NCBI RefSeq assembly: GCF_021107415.1
Contig: NZ_JAIOSW010000320.1
Coordinates: forward strand, 1 to 16,551
Length of the DNA stretch: 16,551 bases
Source of the DNA: Desulfobacula sp.
GTDB taxonomy: Bacteria > Desulfobacterota > Desulfobacteria > Desulfobacterales > Desulfobacteraceae
Reading direction: 5' to 3'
The notes beneath the pieces are model-generated. The model did no database searches and was not told where the DNA came from. It saw only the letters and a list, made by a program, of their open reading frames with translations. Made by a program: the position numbers and the translations under genes. Shown here in pieces: positions 1 through 8,184 of this stretch (positions within the stretch are counted from its first letter, which is position 1; every line of letters begins with the position of its first letter).

Positions 1-69
1 CTTGAATTTGAAAAAGCGGCAGAATACAGGGATAAAATTAAAGAACTAATGGATATTCAACGGTTTTAA
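1..69 (+). CDS. uvrB: UvrABC excinuclease subunit B, C-terminal end (partial)
   Basis: Only the last 22 codons and a TAA stop are inside the window; the gene starts upstream. The visible residues (LEFEKAAEYRDKIKEL) are a UVR motif, the helical hairpin at the extreme C-terminus of UvrB that contacts the matching UVR motif of UvrC when the second nuclease is recruited to damaged DNA. The stop lies 5 bases before the uvrC start, so the two are almost certainly co-transcribed and perhaps translationally coupled. A UVR motif also occurs in other proteins such as McsA and UvrC itself, but the C-terminal position and the uvrC neighbour favour UvrB. Confidence 0.8.
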   Translation, partial: LEFEKAAEYRDKIKELMDIQRF

Positions 70-74
70 TCTCC

Positions 75-1898
75 ATGACACGTCCGATAATAGAAAAATA
101 CCGTCAGGCTCCGAATGCGCCGGGCGTTTATCTGATGAAGGATGCCAAAGGCAGAATCATCTACGTTGGCAAGGCCAAAGATCTGAAAAAAAGACTGTCG
201 TCTTATCTTGTTAAAAAAAAAAATTATGATCCAAAAACAGCCGCTCTTATTGAAATGATCAAGGATTTTGAAATTATTATTACCTCTTCAGGCCATGAAG
301 CCTTTATCCTTGAATCAAACCTGATCAAAGAACACAACCCAAAGTATAATGTGATTCTTAAAGACGGGAAGAATTATCCCCTGCTTAGAATTGATATGAA
401 TGAAACCTATCCTGCCATTCAGAGGGTCAGAAAAATAAAGAATGATAGGGCCCTCTATTTTGGTCCGTATTCTTCAAGTCACAGTGTTAATAAAACCCTA
501 AAACAGATTCAAAAGATTTTTAAGCTGCGCAAATGTAAAAACACCCAGTTTAAAAACCGGTCCAGACCCTGTCTTAATTTTCAGATCAAGGCTTGCCTTG
601 GGCCTTGTTGTAATGATGTCTCCCCGGCAGAGTATAAAAAACAGGTTCAGGATACGATTTTGTTTTTAAAGGGAAAATCAGGACAGGTGGTAAAAAAGCT
701 AAAAACCAATATGATGGTGTTTTCATCATCCATGGAATATGAAAAAGCAGCCCAGATGAGGGATACCATCGTTGCCATTGAAAATATAATGGAAAAACAG
801 GTGGTGGTCAGCCCGGATCTAAAAGACAGAGATATTATTGCCTTTGCTGCAGGCAAGGGAAGGGGGGTGATTGTCGACATGGCGGTTCGATCCGGTTATT
901 TGATTGACACGGCACATTATCCCCTTGACCTTGGATTTAAAGAACCGGATGAAATTTTGTCAGCGTTTCTGGCGCAATATTATAAGAACAGCCTGTTCTT
1001 GCCCTCTTTTATCCTTCTAAATCAAGAGATTGAAAATAGTGAATTTCTGGAACACCTTTTTACTGAAAAAAAGGGAAAAAAGGTTACCATTAACATTCCT
1101 ATTCGGGGTGAAAAAAGACGGCTGGTTGAAATGGCCCACATAAATGCGTTAAGAGAGCTTGAAAAAAGACTGCTTAAAGAAGAAGCGGAACGGGCATCCA
1201 TCCTGATGCTCAAGGAATTGTTGGGAATGGAAAAATTGCCGTCAAGGATTGAATGTTTTGATAATTCCAACCTTTCGGGACAGGACCCGGTGTCTTCCAT
1301 GGTGGTGTTTAAAGATGGAAGACCTGATAAAAACGGTTATCGCAAATTTATTATCCGCGATCTGGATTTCCAGGATGATTATGCCTATATGTATCAAGTG
1401 CTTAGCCGGCGTTTCTCAAAAGATCCTTCTGAAATGGCATACCCTGATCTTTTGGTGGTTGACGGAGGGAAAGGTCAGCTTGGAATGGCTGTGGCCGTGA
1501 TAAAAGATCTGAATATTGAAAACCGGTTTTTGGTGGCGGGTCTTGCAAAAAAGAATGAAGCAAAAGGCGAGAAATTTGATAAAATTTATATTCCAGGCAG
1601 ATCTAATCCATTAAACACCACCCAGGCTAAAAAAGCATTATATCTGTTACAGCAGGTCAGGGATGAAGCCCACAGGTTTGCCATTACATTCCAAAGAAAA
1701 CGTCGGGAAAAACGGGCACAACTTTCAGTTCTTGATACCATTCCCGGCATCGGTCCAAAGAAAAAGAAGGTCTTATTGAAGCACTTTAAAGGCATTGCTA
1801 AAATGAAAGCAGCATCAATTGATGAGATCGCCAAGCTTTCCGGAATGAATAAACCATTGGCTAAAGCACTGATACACACGCTTAATAGGAACGATTGA
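75..1898 (+). CDS. uvrC: UvrABC excinuclease subunit C (dual-incision nuclease)
   Basis: UvrC makes both the 3' and 5' incisions around a lesion in the UvrB-DNA complex during nucleotide excision repair. At 607 residues it is full length. Domains in order: GIY-YIG nuclease (about 13-95, with GVYLMKD, YVGKAKDLKKR and E80); a cysteine cluster C154, C166, C174, C178/C179, matching the four-cysteine iron-sulfur site reported for UvrC; a UVR motif near 218-237 (MEYEKAAQMRD); an RNase H-like nuclease with likely catalytic D396 (CFDNSN), D463 (VVDGGKG) and H533; and a C-terminal tandem helix-hairpin-helix (about 553-604, IPGIGPKKKK). The ATG lies 5 bases after the uvrB stop and has no clear Shine-Dalgarno sequence, which suggests coupling to uvrB. 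A run of 11 A falls at codons 47-50 without breaking the frame. Confidence 0.97.
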   Translation: MTRPIIEKYRQAPNAPGVYLMKDAKGRIIYVGKAKDLKKRLSSYLVKKKNYDPKTAALIEMIKDFEIIITSSGHEAFILESNLIKEHNPKYNVILKDGKNYPLLRIDMNETYPAIQRVRKIKNDRALYFGPYSSSHSVNKTLKQIQKIFKLRKCKNTQFKNRSRPCLNFQIKACLGPCCNDVSPAEYKKQVQDTILFLKGKSGQVVKKLKTNMMVFSSSMEYEKAAQMRDTIVAIENIMEKQVVVSPDLKDRDIIAFAAGKGRGVIVDMAVRSGYLIDTAHYPLDLGFKEPDEILSAFLAQYYKNSLFLPSFILLNQEIENSEFLEHLFTEKKGKKVTINIPIRGEKRRLVEMAHINALRELEKRLLKEEAERASILMLKELLGMEKLPSRIECFDNSNLSGQDPVSSMVVFKDGRPDKNGYRKFIIRDLDFQDDYAYMYQVLSRRFSKDPSEMAYPDLLVVDGGKGQLGMAVAVIKDLNIENRFLVAGLAKKNEAKGEKFDKIYIPGRSNPLNTTQAKKALYLLQQVRDEAHRFAITFQRKRREKRAQLSVLDTIPGIGPKKKKVLLKHFKGIAKMKAASIDEIAKLSGMNKPLAKALIHTLNRND

Positions 1899-1905
1899 TT
1901 TATTC

Positions 1906-1926
1906 ATGACGTAGTCTCATTTTTTT
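1906..1926 (+). terminator. weak candidate terminator after uvrC
   Basis: ATGAC (1906-1910) can pair with GTC-CAT (1914-1920, one bulged T) over a three-base loop, and is followed by TTTTTTC. The stem is short and AT-rich, so this is a weak call based only on shape and on its place in the 98-base gap between uvrC and the next gene. Confidence 0.22.
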
Positions 1927-1984
1927 CTTTAAAACAAAGTTGAATTTTATTATAAAACTGATAAAGATGAAAAAATAGAAGTTA

Positions 1985-1989
1985 GGGAG
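1985..1989 (+). promoter_or_regulatory. ribosome binding site setting the start of the activase gene
   Basis: GGGAG sits 7 bases before ATG 1997. It is only one base from the in-frame GTG at 1991, far too close to serve it. The spacing therefore favours the ATG. Confidence 0.6.
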
Positions 1990-1996
1990 TGTGCAA

Positions 1997-4900
1997 ATGG
2001 AGCAGGCAAAAGTGTATAAAGCAGGGTTGGATATTGGCTCCACAACTGCGAAAATTGTCCTGCTGGATCAAAATGATGCACTTGTTTTTTCAGACTATCA
2101 GCGACACCACGCAAAAATTTATGAGACTGTAAAATTATTTTTACAGGATATCCTTGATCAGGAGGGTGATTGTTGCCTGGATCTGAAGTTAACCGGGTCT
2201 GCAACATTGGGGGTTTCAAAAAAACTTGATCTGCCTTTTGTTCAGGAAGTGATCGCCACCAATGTAGTCATCAAAAATAATTATCCGGATGTCAGTACTA
2301 CCTTGGACATTGGTGGTGAAGACTCAAAGATTATTTTTCTAAATAAGGATAAACCGCCTGATATACGGATGAACGGAAGCTGTGCAGGTGGAACAGGCAG
2401 ATTTATTGATCAAATGGCAACCTTGTTGAATATCACCCCTTTTCAACTCAATGATCTGGCCGGAACCCATGATCATATCTATCCTGTGGCATCCCGGTGC
2501 GGTGTGTTTGCTAAAACCGATGTCCAGAATATGCTCAGCCGTAATATTCCCCACAAAGATATTGCTGCATCCATATTCCATGCGGTGGCAGTTCAATGCA
2601 TCAATTCTCTTGCCAGGGGAAAGGATATCAAACCTAAAATACTTTTGTGCGGCGGAGTGTTCACCTTTCTGCCCGAACTTGTGAATATTTTTTTAAGGGT
2701 TTTGAATTTTTCTGATGCTGATATGGTGATGCCCGAAAGATCAGAACTGATACCGGCAATAGGGGCAGCCATGTTTGACAAAACCCCTGCAAAGCCGATA
2801 TCTGTCAGGCAATTGATCAAAAACCTGGATAGAGAACTTAGAAATACCGACTCTGTCAAGGATCGAATAGATCCCCTGTTTAAGAGTCAACATCATTTTA
2901 TGAACTGGAAAGAAAAGGCCGGAACAGTTCCCATTCAAACAAGCCCCATTGAAACTTATAAGGGAAAAGAATGCTTTATCGGTATTGATTCAGGCTCAAC
3001 CACTACAAAGATTGTTGTTATCGGGAAAAATAAAGAGATATTGTATTCCTGGTATAAAAATAATAGCGGAAATTCGGTAAAGACAGTGATTGAAGGATTG
3101 ATTGATTTTAGAAAACAGGTGTTTGAGCTTAATCCCCAAATGAAAATTGTTAGAAGTACTGTAGCAGGATATGGTGAGGATTTAATCAGAGCAGCGTTTA
3201 ATATTGATAAAGGAATTGTTGAAACCATTGCCCATTATATGGCCGCACGGTTTATTGACCCGCAGGTTTCGTTTATTCTGGATATCGGTGGTCAGGATAT
3301 GAAAGCTATTTTTATTGATCACGGGGTCATCAACCGGATCGAGGTGAATGAAGCCTGTTCTTCCGGATGCGGCTCTTTTCTGGAGACGCTCGCCAATTCT
3401 TTAAATTACAGCATAGAAGAGTTTGCACTCCTTGCCTGTAGTGCTAATGCACCCTGTGACCTGGGTACCCGGTGTACGGTATTTATGAATTCCAAGATAA
3501 AGCAATCCTTACGGGAAAATGCAACTATGGAAGATATCAGTGCAGGGTTGTCCTACTCTGTAATCAAGAACTGTCTGTTTAAAGTCCTGAAACTCCACAA
3601 CATGTCTGAAATGGGGGATCATATTGTGTTGCAGGGCGGGACGTTTAAAAATCCTTCTATTGTCCGGGCGCTGGAGCTAATGACGGGCAAGTCCGTGAAA
3701 TACTCAAAGACACCTGAGCTGATGGGAGCCTTTGGTGCAGCTTTGGTTGCCCATAACGATTATATGGCGGATCCTGCATCACAAACCGGTTTTCCCGGGT
3801 TGCCGGGGCTTGAGGAGATTGAAAAGTATAAAACAAGCCAGATGTCCTGTAAGGGGTGTGAAAACAATTGCAGGGTTACCCGGTTTGTTTTTCCCAATGG
3901 AAAATCTTTTTTTTCAGGCAATAAGTGTGAAAAATATTATACTGCAAAAGGGGAACGCAGGACCAGGGGATTTAATTTTCTAGCGTATAAGAATGACCTG
4001 ATATTTAACCGGAATCCTTCCCCCCATGATCACCCAAAGATGACCATAGGGATACCGCGATGTCTTAATTTTTATGAGAATTTCCCCTTCTGGCATGCAC
4101 TTTTTACCCGTTGCAGAATCAATATCCGGCTGTCATCACCTTCTACTGTCGGTTTGAGTGAAAAGGGCATGGGAACTATCATGTCTGATAATATCTGCTT
4201 TCCTGCCAAACTGGTTCATGGACATATTTATGATTTGGCCCAAAAAAAAGTGGACAGGATTTTTTATCCCATTGTAATGTTTGAAAAAAAAGAATATGAA
4301 CAGGCTTTGAATGCCTATAATTGTCCCATTGTATCCAGCTATGCCGATGTGATTGAAAGTTCCATCCATCCTGAAAAAAGATTTGGTATCCCTCTGGACA
4401 GGCCGGTGGTGAATTTTAATGATGAAACCCTGTTGAGAAAAACCTGTGTGGCGTACTTAACACAGTTTAATATTAAAAAATCAGTGATTTATAAGGCATT
4501 TGATGCCGCCCTTTTGGCCCGGGAGGAATTGAGATATCATATCAGGGACAAGGCATCCAAGATAATCGACCAGGCCCAAAAGAATCATTCCCTTCTCATT
4601 GTACTGGCAGGCAGACCCTATCATTTAGATGAACTGGTCAATCACAAGATTCCTGATATACTGACCGGGCTTGGTGCAGATATTATTACCGAGGATGCGA
4701 TTCCCCCTGATGTTGATTCCCTTAAGGATGTTCAGGTGGTAACCCAGTGGTCCTATCCCAACAGAATCTATAATGCAGCAAGATGGGTAGCCCGAAAACC
4801 GGATAACATTCAAATGGTCCAACTTAATTCATTTGGCTGCGGCCCGGATGCCATCGTCATTGAAGAGGCAACAGAAATTTTAAAGACCGGTCAAAAAAAC

Positions 4901-6244
4901 CATACCCTGGTAAAAGTGGATGAAATCTCAAGTCCGGGATCTGTCCGTTTAAGACTGCGTTCAATGGTGGAGTCGTTAAAGTTAAAAAGACTGAAAAAAA
5001 GATCCGGGCTCATCCTGCGAAAATCTTTCTTAAGTTTTAAAAAGGAAGATAAAAAAAGAACTATCTGGGCACCGTTTTTTGCAGAAGACTATTCCCCTTA
5101 TTTGTCGGCAGTATTTAAAAATGCAGGTTATGAATTTAAAATACTGCCAAAACCGGATAGACAATCTGTAGATCTTGGACTTCAATATGCTAACAATGAT
5201 ATTTGTTATCCCGGGATTATCGTGATCGGGGATGTCATTAAAGCATTGAAAAACAATACCTATCGTGCCCATGAAATTGCCATTGGTATTACCCAGACCG
5301 GGGGACAATGCCGGGCATCCAATTATCTTTCGTTGATCAGAAAAGCGATGATTGGAGCAGGGTTTGATGATATCCCCATTATTTCTGTTACTGCTTCCCA
5401 GGGCTTATTTGATCAACCCGGGTTTCAAATCAACTGGTTGATGAAGACCAAAATTTTGTTTGTGACCACCATGTTTGCAGATTGTATAGCAAAAATGTAT
5501 TACGCAATGGCTCCCCGGGAGAAAACAAAAGGTCTAAGCCAAAGATTAAGGCAGTACTATATGGAAAAAGTCGGTACCAGTATTGTTGCAAATAATTATT
5601 CCCAAATTTTCAGGCTGCTGGAACAAGCCATTGATGCCTTTAACGAAATTCCTGTCAATAACAGACAATTGCCCCAAATGGGGATTGTGGGTGAGATCTA
5701 TGTAAAATATAATTATTTTGCAAATCAGGGTCTGGTTCACTGGCTGATCAGGCAAGGCATTGAGCCTGTTCTGCCACCCATTGTTGATTATTTTATCCAG
5801 GATCTTGTGAATTATAAAGAAAATATTAAGGCAGGAATACGTCGCAGAAAACTCACAGATCTTTTGGGTTATCCCATTGAATGGCTGATAACCAGATACC
5901 ATAAAGAGATAAATATGCTGTTTTCAAAGTTTAAGTTTTATTCACCTTTTGAAGACATAAAGCAGGTTGCTCAAAAAGCCTCCAACATACTGACCATGAC
6001 CAATCAATTTGGAGAAGGGTGGCTTGTTCCGGGTGAAATTGCAACTTTTGCCGAACAGGGTATTCATCATGTCATCAGCCTGCAGCCCTTTGGCTGCATT
6101 GCAAATCATATTATTTCCAAGGGTATGGAAATAAAGATTAAATCTATATACCCTGATATGAATCTTTATTATCTGGATTTTGATGCCGGGATGAGTGAAG
6201 CAAATATCCGGAACAGGCTTCATTTTATGATCGAACACCTGTAA
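1997..6244 (+). CDS. giant acyl-CoA dehydratase activase-related fusion (two BcrAD/BadFG ATPase modules, DUF2229, HgdB-like C-terminus)
   Basis: A 1415-residue fusion related to the ATP-driven activators of 2-hydroxyacyl-CoA dehydratases and benzoyl-CoA reductases. Module 1 (about 8-265) has the ASKHA phosphate loop GLDIGSTTAK, TLDIGGEDSK, C129 in SCAGGTGRF and C168 in SRCGVFAKTD. Module 2 (about 325-595) repeats this with GIDSGSTTTK, ILDIGGQDMK, C454 in NEACSSGCGSF and C493 in TRCTVF. In HgdC two such cysteines per monomer bind one [4Fe-4S] across the dimer. A linker carries C618-x2-C621-x3-C625 and C644. A DUF2229 region follows (about 685-950; C689, C734 in CFPAKL, AGRPYH, C948 in FGCGPD), then a reductase-like half (about 1035-1415; C1070 in CYPG, C1105 in GQCRAS, C1367 in FGCIANH). 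It is expected to be cytosolic, since no signal peptide or membrane helix is seen. The substrate is unknown; a double-cubane-cluster reductase role is possible. No dehydratase or CoA-ligase genes flank it. Confidence 0.88.
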   Translation: MEQAKVYKAGLDIGSTTAKIVLLDQNDALVFSDYQRHHAKIYETVKLFLQDILDQEGDCCLDLKLTGSATLGVSKKLDLPFVQEVIATNVVIKNNYPDVSTTLDIGGEDSKIIFLNKDKPPDIRMNGSCAGGTGRFIDQMATLLNITPFQLNDLAGTHDHIYPVASRCGVFAKTDVQNMLSRNIPHKDIAASIFHAVAVQCINSLARGKDIKPKILLCGGVFTFLPELVNIFLRVLNFSDADMVMPERSELIPAIGAAMFDKTPAKPISVRQLIKNLDRELRNTDSVKDRIDPLFKSQHHFMNWKEKAGTVPIQTSPIETYKGKECFIGIDSGSTTTKIVVIGKNKEILYSWYKNNSGNSVKTVIEGLIDFRKQVFELNPQMKIVRSTVAGYGEDLIRAAFNIDKGIVETIAHYMAARFIDPQVSFILDIGGQDMKAIFIDHGVINRIEVNEACSSGCGSFLETLANSLNYSIEEFALLACSANAPCDLGTRCTVFMNSKIKQSLRENATMEDISAGLSYSVIKNCLFKVLKLHNMSEMGDHIVLQGGTFKNPSIVRALELMTGKSVKYSKTPELMGAFGAALVAHNDYMADPASQTGFPGLPGLEEIEKYKTSQMSCKGCENNCRVTRFVFPNGKSFFSGNKCEKYYTAKGERRTRGFNFLAYKNDLIFNRNPSPHDHPKMTIGIPRCLNFYENFPFWHALFTRCRINIRLSSPSTVGLSEKGMGTIMSDNICFPAKLVHGHIYDLAQKKVDRIFYPIVMFEKKEYEQALNAYNCPIVSSYADVIESSIHPEKRFGIPLDRPVVNFNDETLLRKTCVAYLTQFNIKKSVIYKAFDAALLAREELRYHIRDKASKIIDQAQKNHSLLIVLAGRPYHLDELVNHKIPDILTGLGADIITEDAIPPDVDSLKDVQVVTQWSYPNRIYNAARWVARKPDNIQMVQLNSFGCGPDAIVIEEATEILKTGQKNHTLVKVDEISSPGSVRLRLRSMVESLKLKRLKKRSGLILRKSFLSFKKEDKKRTIWAPFFAEDYSPYLSAVFKNAGYEFKILPKPDRQSVDLGLQYANNDICYPGIIVIGDVIKALKNNTYRAHEIAIGITQTGGQCRASNYLSLIRKAMIGAGFDDIPIISVTASQGLFDQPGFQINWLMKTKILFVTTMFADCIAKMYYAMAPREKTKGLSQRLRQYYMEKVGTSIVANNYSQIFRLLEQAIDAFNEIPVNNRQLPQMGIVGEIYVKYNYFANQGLVHWLIRQGIEPVLPPIVDYFIQDLVNYKENIKAGIRRRKLTDLLGYPIEWLITRYHKEINMLFSKFKFYSPFEDIKQVAQKASNILTMTNQFGEGWLVPGEIATFAEQGIHHVISLQPFGCIANHIISKGMEIKIKSIYPDMNLYYLDFDAGMSEANIRNRLHFMIEHL

Positions 6245-6269
6245 TATCTTGATTCAGTGGAAAATTGAA

Positions 6270-8030
6270 TTATTGTACAAACTCAAATCCCTTGTGGGGA
6301 GAATAGGTTCCGGTTACTTTGATGATTGTGTTATCGGCATCAACAGACTCAGCTGTAAAGTCCGGTTTAATCGCTTTTTTATCACCGGAGATACCACAAA
6401 ATACTTTAATGATACCCGCCCGCCTGAGAAAGCCTTTAATGGTCAGTTTCATTGATGCCATTCTTTGATCGACTTCATTGATATTTTTTTTAAATGTTAA
6501 CTCTCTGTATTTACATGCTTTAATGCTTTGTGATATTTTTTCAAGTGTTTCAAATAGTTTTCTGACATTGGCGATGACTTTAGTGTTGTTTTTTTTTTGA
6601 ATTAAGTCCATTCCCCTGTAAATCGTTTCATAATTCATAGTCTTTGTGGCAATGATGAGCGGTTTAAAATATTTTACAAGGTCCTGATCTGCCAAGGTCA
6701 GTTTTGCCATTCGTTTCAGTTCCAATTGCAGGTTTCCCATTAGCAGTTTTTCAGTATCTGACAGCTTTAATTTTTCTGCAGCCAGCTTTTCATGTGAAGT
6801 TATCAATTCCTCTTTTTCCACAAACAGGTTGTTTCCAAAATGTATAATGTTTTCTCCTGAAAAATATAAGCCGGTAAGTGTCAGGTCTTCAGTTTCTATT
6901 TTATTATTGGTAATCAATCCTTTACTTTTTTTAAATATCACCTTTGGCGAGGAGACTTCTGAATCAATCAACTCTTTATTTATTGTAATGGTTCCGCGCT
7001 CAGAAATAATTTTTGAATGGCTAGCAGAACCAACTATGATATCTTTTAAAGCCATTACCGTGCTGCCGGGTTGGGTTTTCATAATGACAGCTTCATTATT
7101 GGTAATGATTTCCCCGCCGTCAACAATGGAGGCCTCAACCTTTCCATTAACCCGGATCTTAAAATCATTACAAATCACACCGATTTTCATATGGATCGGA
7201 CAAGTATGCCGGGTACCGATGTTGCCGGTTGAATAGTCCAGTTTTTTTACTTCAATTTCATCACTGATCCCTATACTGTTAATAATATTTTGTTCATCCC
7301 AGTTAAGAATGACTACCCCTGTTTTTTGGGATTGTAAAAAATATCCTTTTACTTTTCCTGTTTCATCCGGATCATCTATTTTTTCTACTCCTGATCCGAT
7401 ATGAATGATAAAGGGTTTTGCATCTTCAACCGGAATAATTTTTCCGTCAAATGAAACGCCTTTTTCTCCCTGTTTTTCATGGGTGATATAAAACAGTTTA
7501 TCAGCAGCATTTACAATGGGGTATTTATTAATTTCCTTGAAGTTAATGGCACCGTCTTTTAAAAGTTTTCCCGGACTTTGTTTGTGGTTGAAAAAAGATT
7601 TTTCAATCCTGCCGTCTATGCCCTTTATTGCAGGAATACCTTTGACAATTATTTCAAGTTCTTTTTTTGATGCGATGGCCTTAAAGCTTCGGGTGACAAT
7701 ATTTAAATCATCAAAAAGTATTTCGCCGGTATCAGTGAGGTTTTTTTCAAAGTTTTTCTGTTTATTTGGGGGGATGTCTTTTTGTAATAGATCTCTTAAT
7801 CCAAGAACATATTCCCGGGGTTTGATATTCAACTTGGGTATGAGCTGTAGAAGCGCCTTGTTAATCACGGCATTCGGAACGCCGGTCCGGTTGATTTTTA
7901 TGCGCATTATAGATGGATCTTCCTGCTTTGAAACGGATTTCAACAGGTTGGTTTCAAGAATATCGGCCTTTTCCTGTATCCTTCTTGGCGAAAGTATCTT
8001 TTTTGAAGAATTCTGATGAATAGTATTCAA
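6270..8030 (-). CDS. FapA family (DUF342) polymer-forming-type protein
   Basis: A 586-residue protein with a DUF342/FapA core. About 135-225 is the N-terminal DUF342 part (GIDGRIEKSF, GKIIPVEDAKPFIIHIGSGVE). About 225-400 is a repetitive beta region with the family signature (LDYSTGNIG, IRVNGKVEASIVDGGEI) and short regularly spaced strands expected to form a right-handed beta-helix. About 405-535 is helical and Lys/Glu-rich, probably a coiled coil. Family members are linked to polar flagellum assembly in Vibrio, but many occur without flagellar neighbours, as here, so the cellular role is open. No signal peptide is visible. The start is TTG, supported by AAGGA 9 bases upstream; the next in-frame ATG would remove 41 residues. 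The gene is convergent with the activase fusion (25-base gap). A run of 10 A on the coding strand (6589-6598) lies near codon 480. Confidence 0.8.
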   Translation of the reverse strand: MNTIHQNSSKKILSPRRIQEKADILETNLLKSVSKQEDPSIMRIKINRTGVPNAVINKALLQLIPKLNIKPREYVLGLRDLLQKDIPPNKQKNFEKNLTDTGEILFDDLNIVTRSFKAIASKKELEIIVKGIPAIKGIDGRIEKSFFNHKQSPGKLLKDGAINFKEINKYPIVNAADKLFYITHEKQGEKGVSFDGKIIPVEDAKPFIIHIGSGVEKIDDPDETGKVKGYFLQSQKTGVVILNWDEQNIINSIGISDEIEVKKLDYSTGNIGTRHTCPIHMKIGVICNDFKIRVNGKVEASIVDGGEIITNNEAVIMKTQPGSTVMALKDIIVGSASHSKIISERGTITINKELIDSEVSSPKVIFKKSKGLITNNKIETEDLTLTGLYFSGENIIHFGNNLFVEKEELITSHEKLAAEKLKLSDTEKLLMGNLQLELKRMAKLTLADQDLVKYFKPLIIATKTMNYETIYRGMDLIQKKNNTKVIANVRKLFETLEKISQSIKACKYRELTFKKNINEVDQRMASMKLTIKGFLRRAGIIKVFCGISGDKKAIKPDFTAESVDADNTIIKVTGTYSPHKGFEFVQ

Positions 8031-8039
8031 ATTTGCAAA

Positions 8040-8044
8040 TCCTT
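8040..8044 (-). promoter_or_regulatory. ribosome binding site supporting a TTG start
   Basis: On the minus strand AAGGA lies 9 bases before TTG 8030-8028 of the FapA-family gene. No in-frame ATG or GTG near this site offers a better start. Confidence 0.45.
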
Positions 8045-8117
8045 AATAATCCTGAATTACAGCCTTTTTTTATTTTATACTATCGTTTTTTTCTACAAAA
8101 AAGAATAGTTTTTTTAA

Positions 8118-8139
8118 CTTTACACTTTGGTCTGTAAAG
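8118..8139. promoter_or_regulatory. perfect 7-bp inverted repeat upstream of the S1-domain gene
   Basis: CTTTACA (8118-8124) and TGTAAAG (8133-8139) form a perfect inverted repeat with an 8-base spacer, ending 45 bases before the S1-protein ATG and inside the 154-base divergent gap shared with the FapA-family gene. It could be an operator half-site pair or a hairpin in the leader RNA. TTTACA (8119-8124) also resembles a -35 box, but the matching -10 position (TAGTAC, 8142-8147) is poor. Confidence 0.4.
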
Positions 8140-8184
8140 GGTAGTACAGAGTGCAAAAAGAAAAATCGTTTTCAGGAGAAAAAA

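Noticed and set aside
1991..1996. GTG at 1991 as start of the activase fusion
   Set aside because: GGGAG at 1985-1989 is one base away from it but at good spacing from ATG 1997.
6829..7236. Open frame of 135 codons opposite the FapA-family gene
   Set aside because: Antisense shadow of a repetitive beta-rich gene; the hydrophobic translation is a by-product of the opposite strand.
8057..8081. TTACAG / TATACT as a plus-strand promoter for the S1 gene
   Set aside because: The spacer is 13 bases, too short, and no other -35 box fits.
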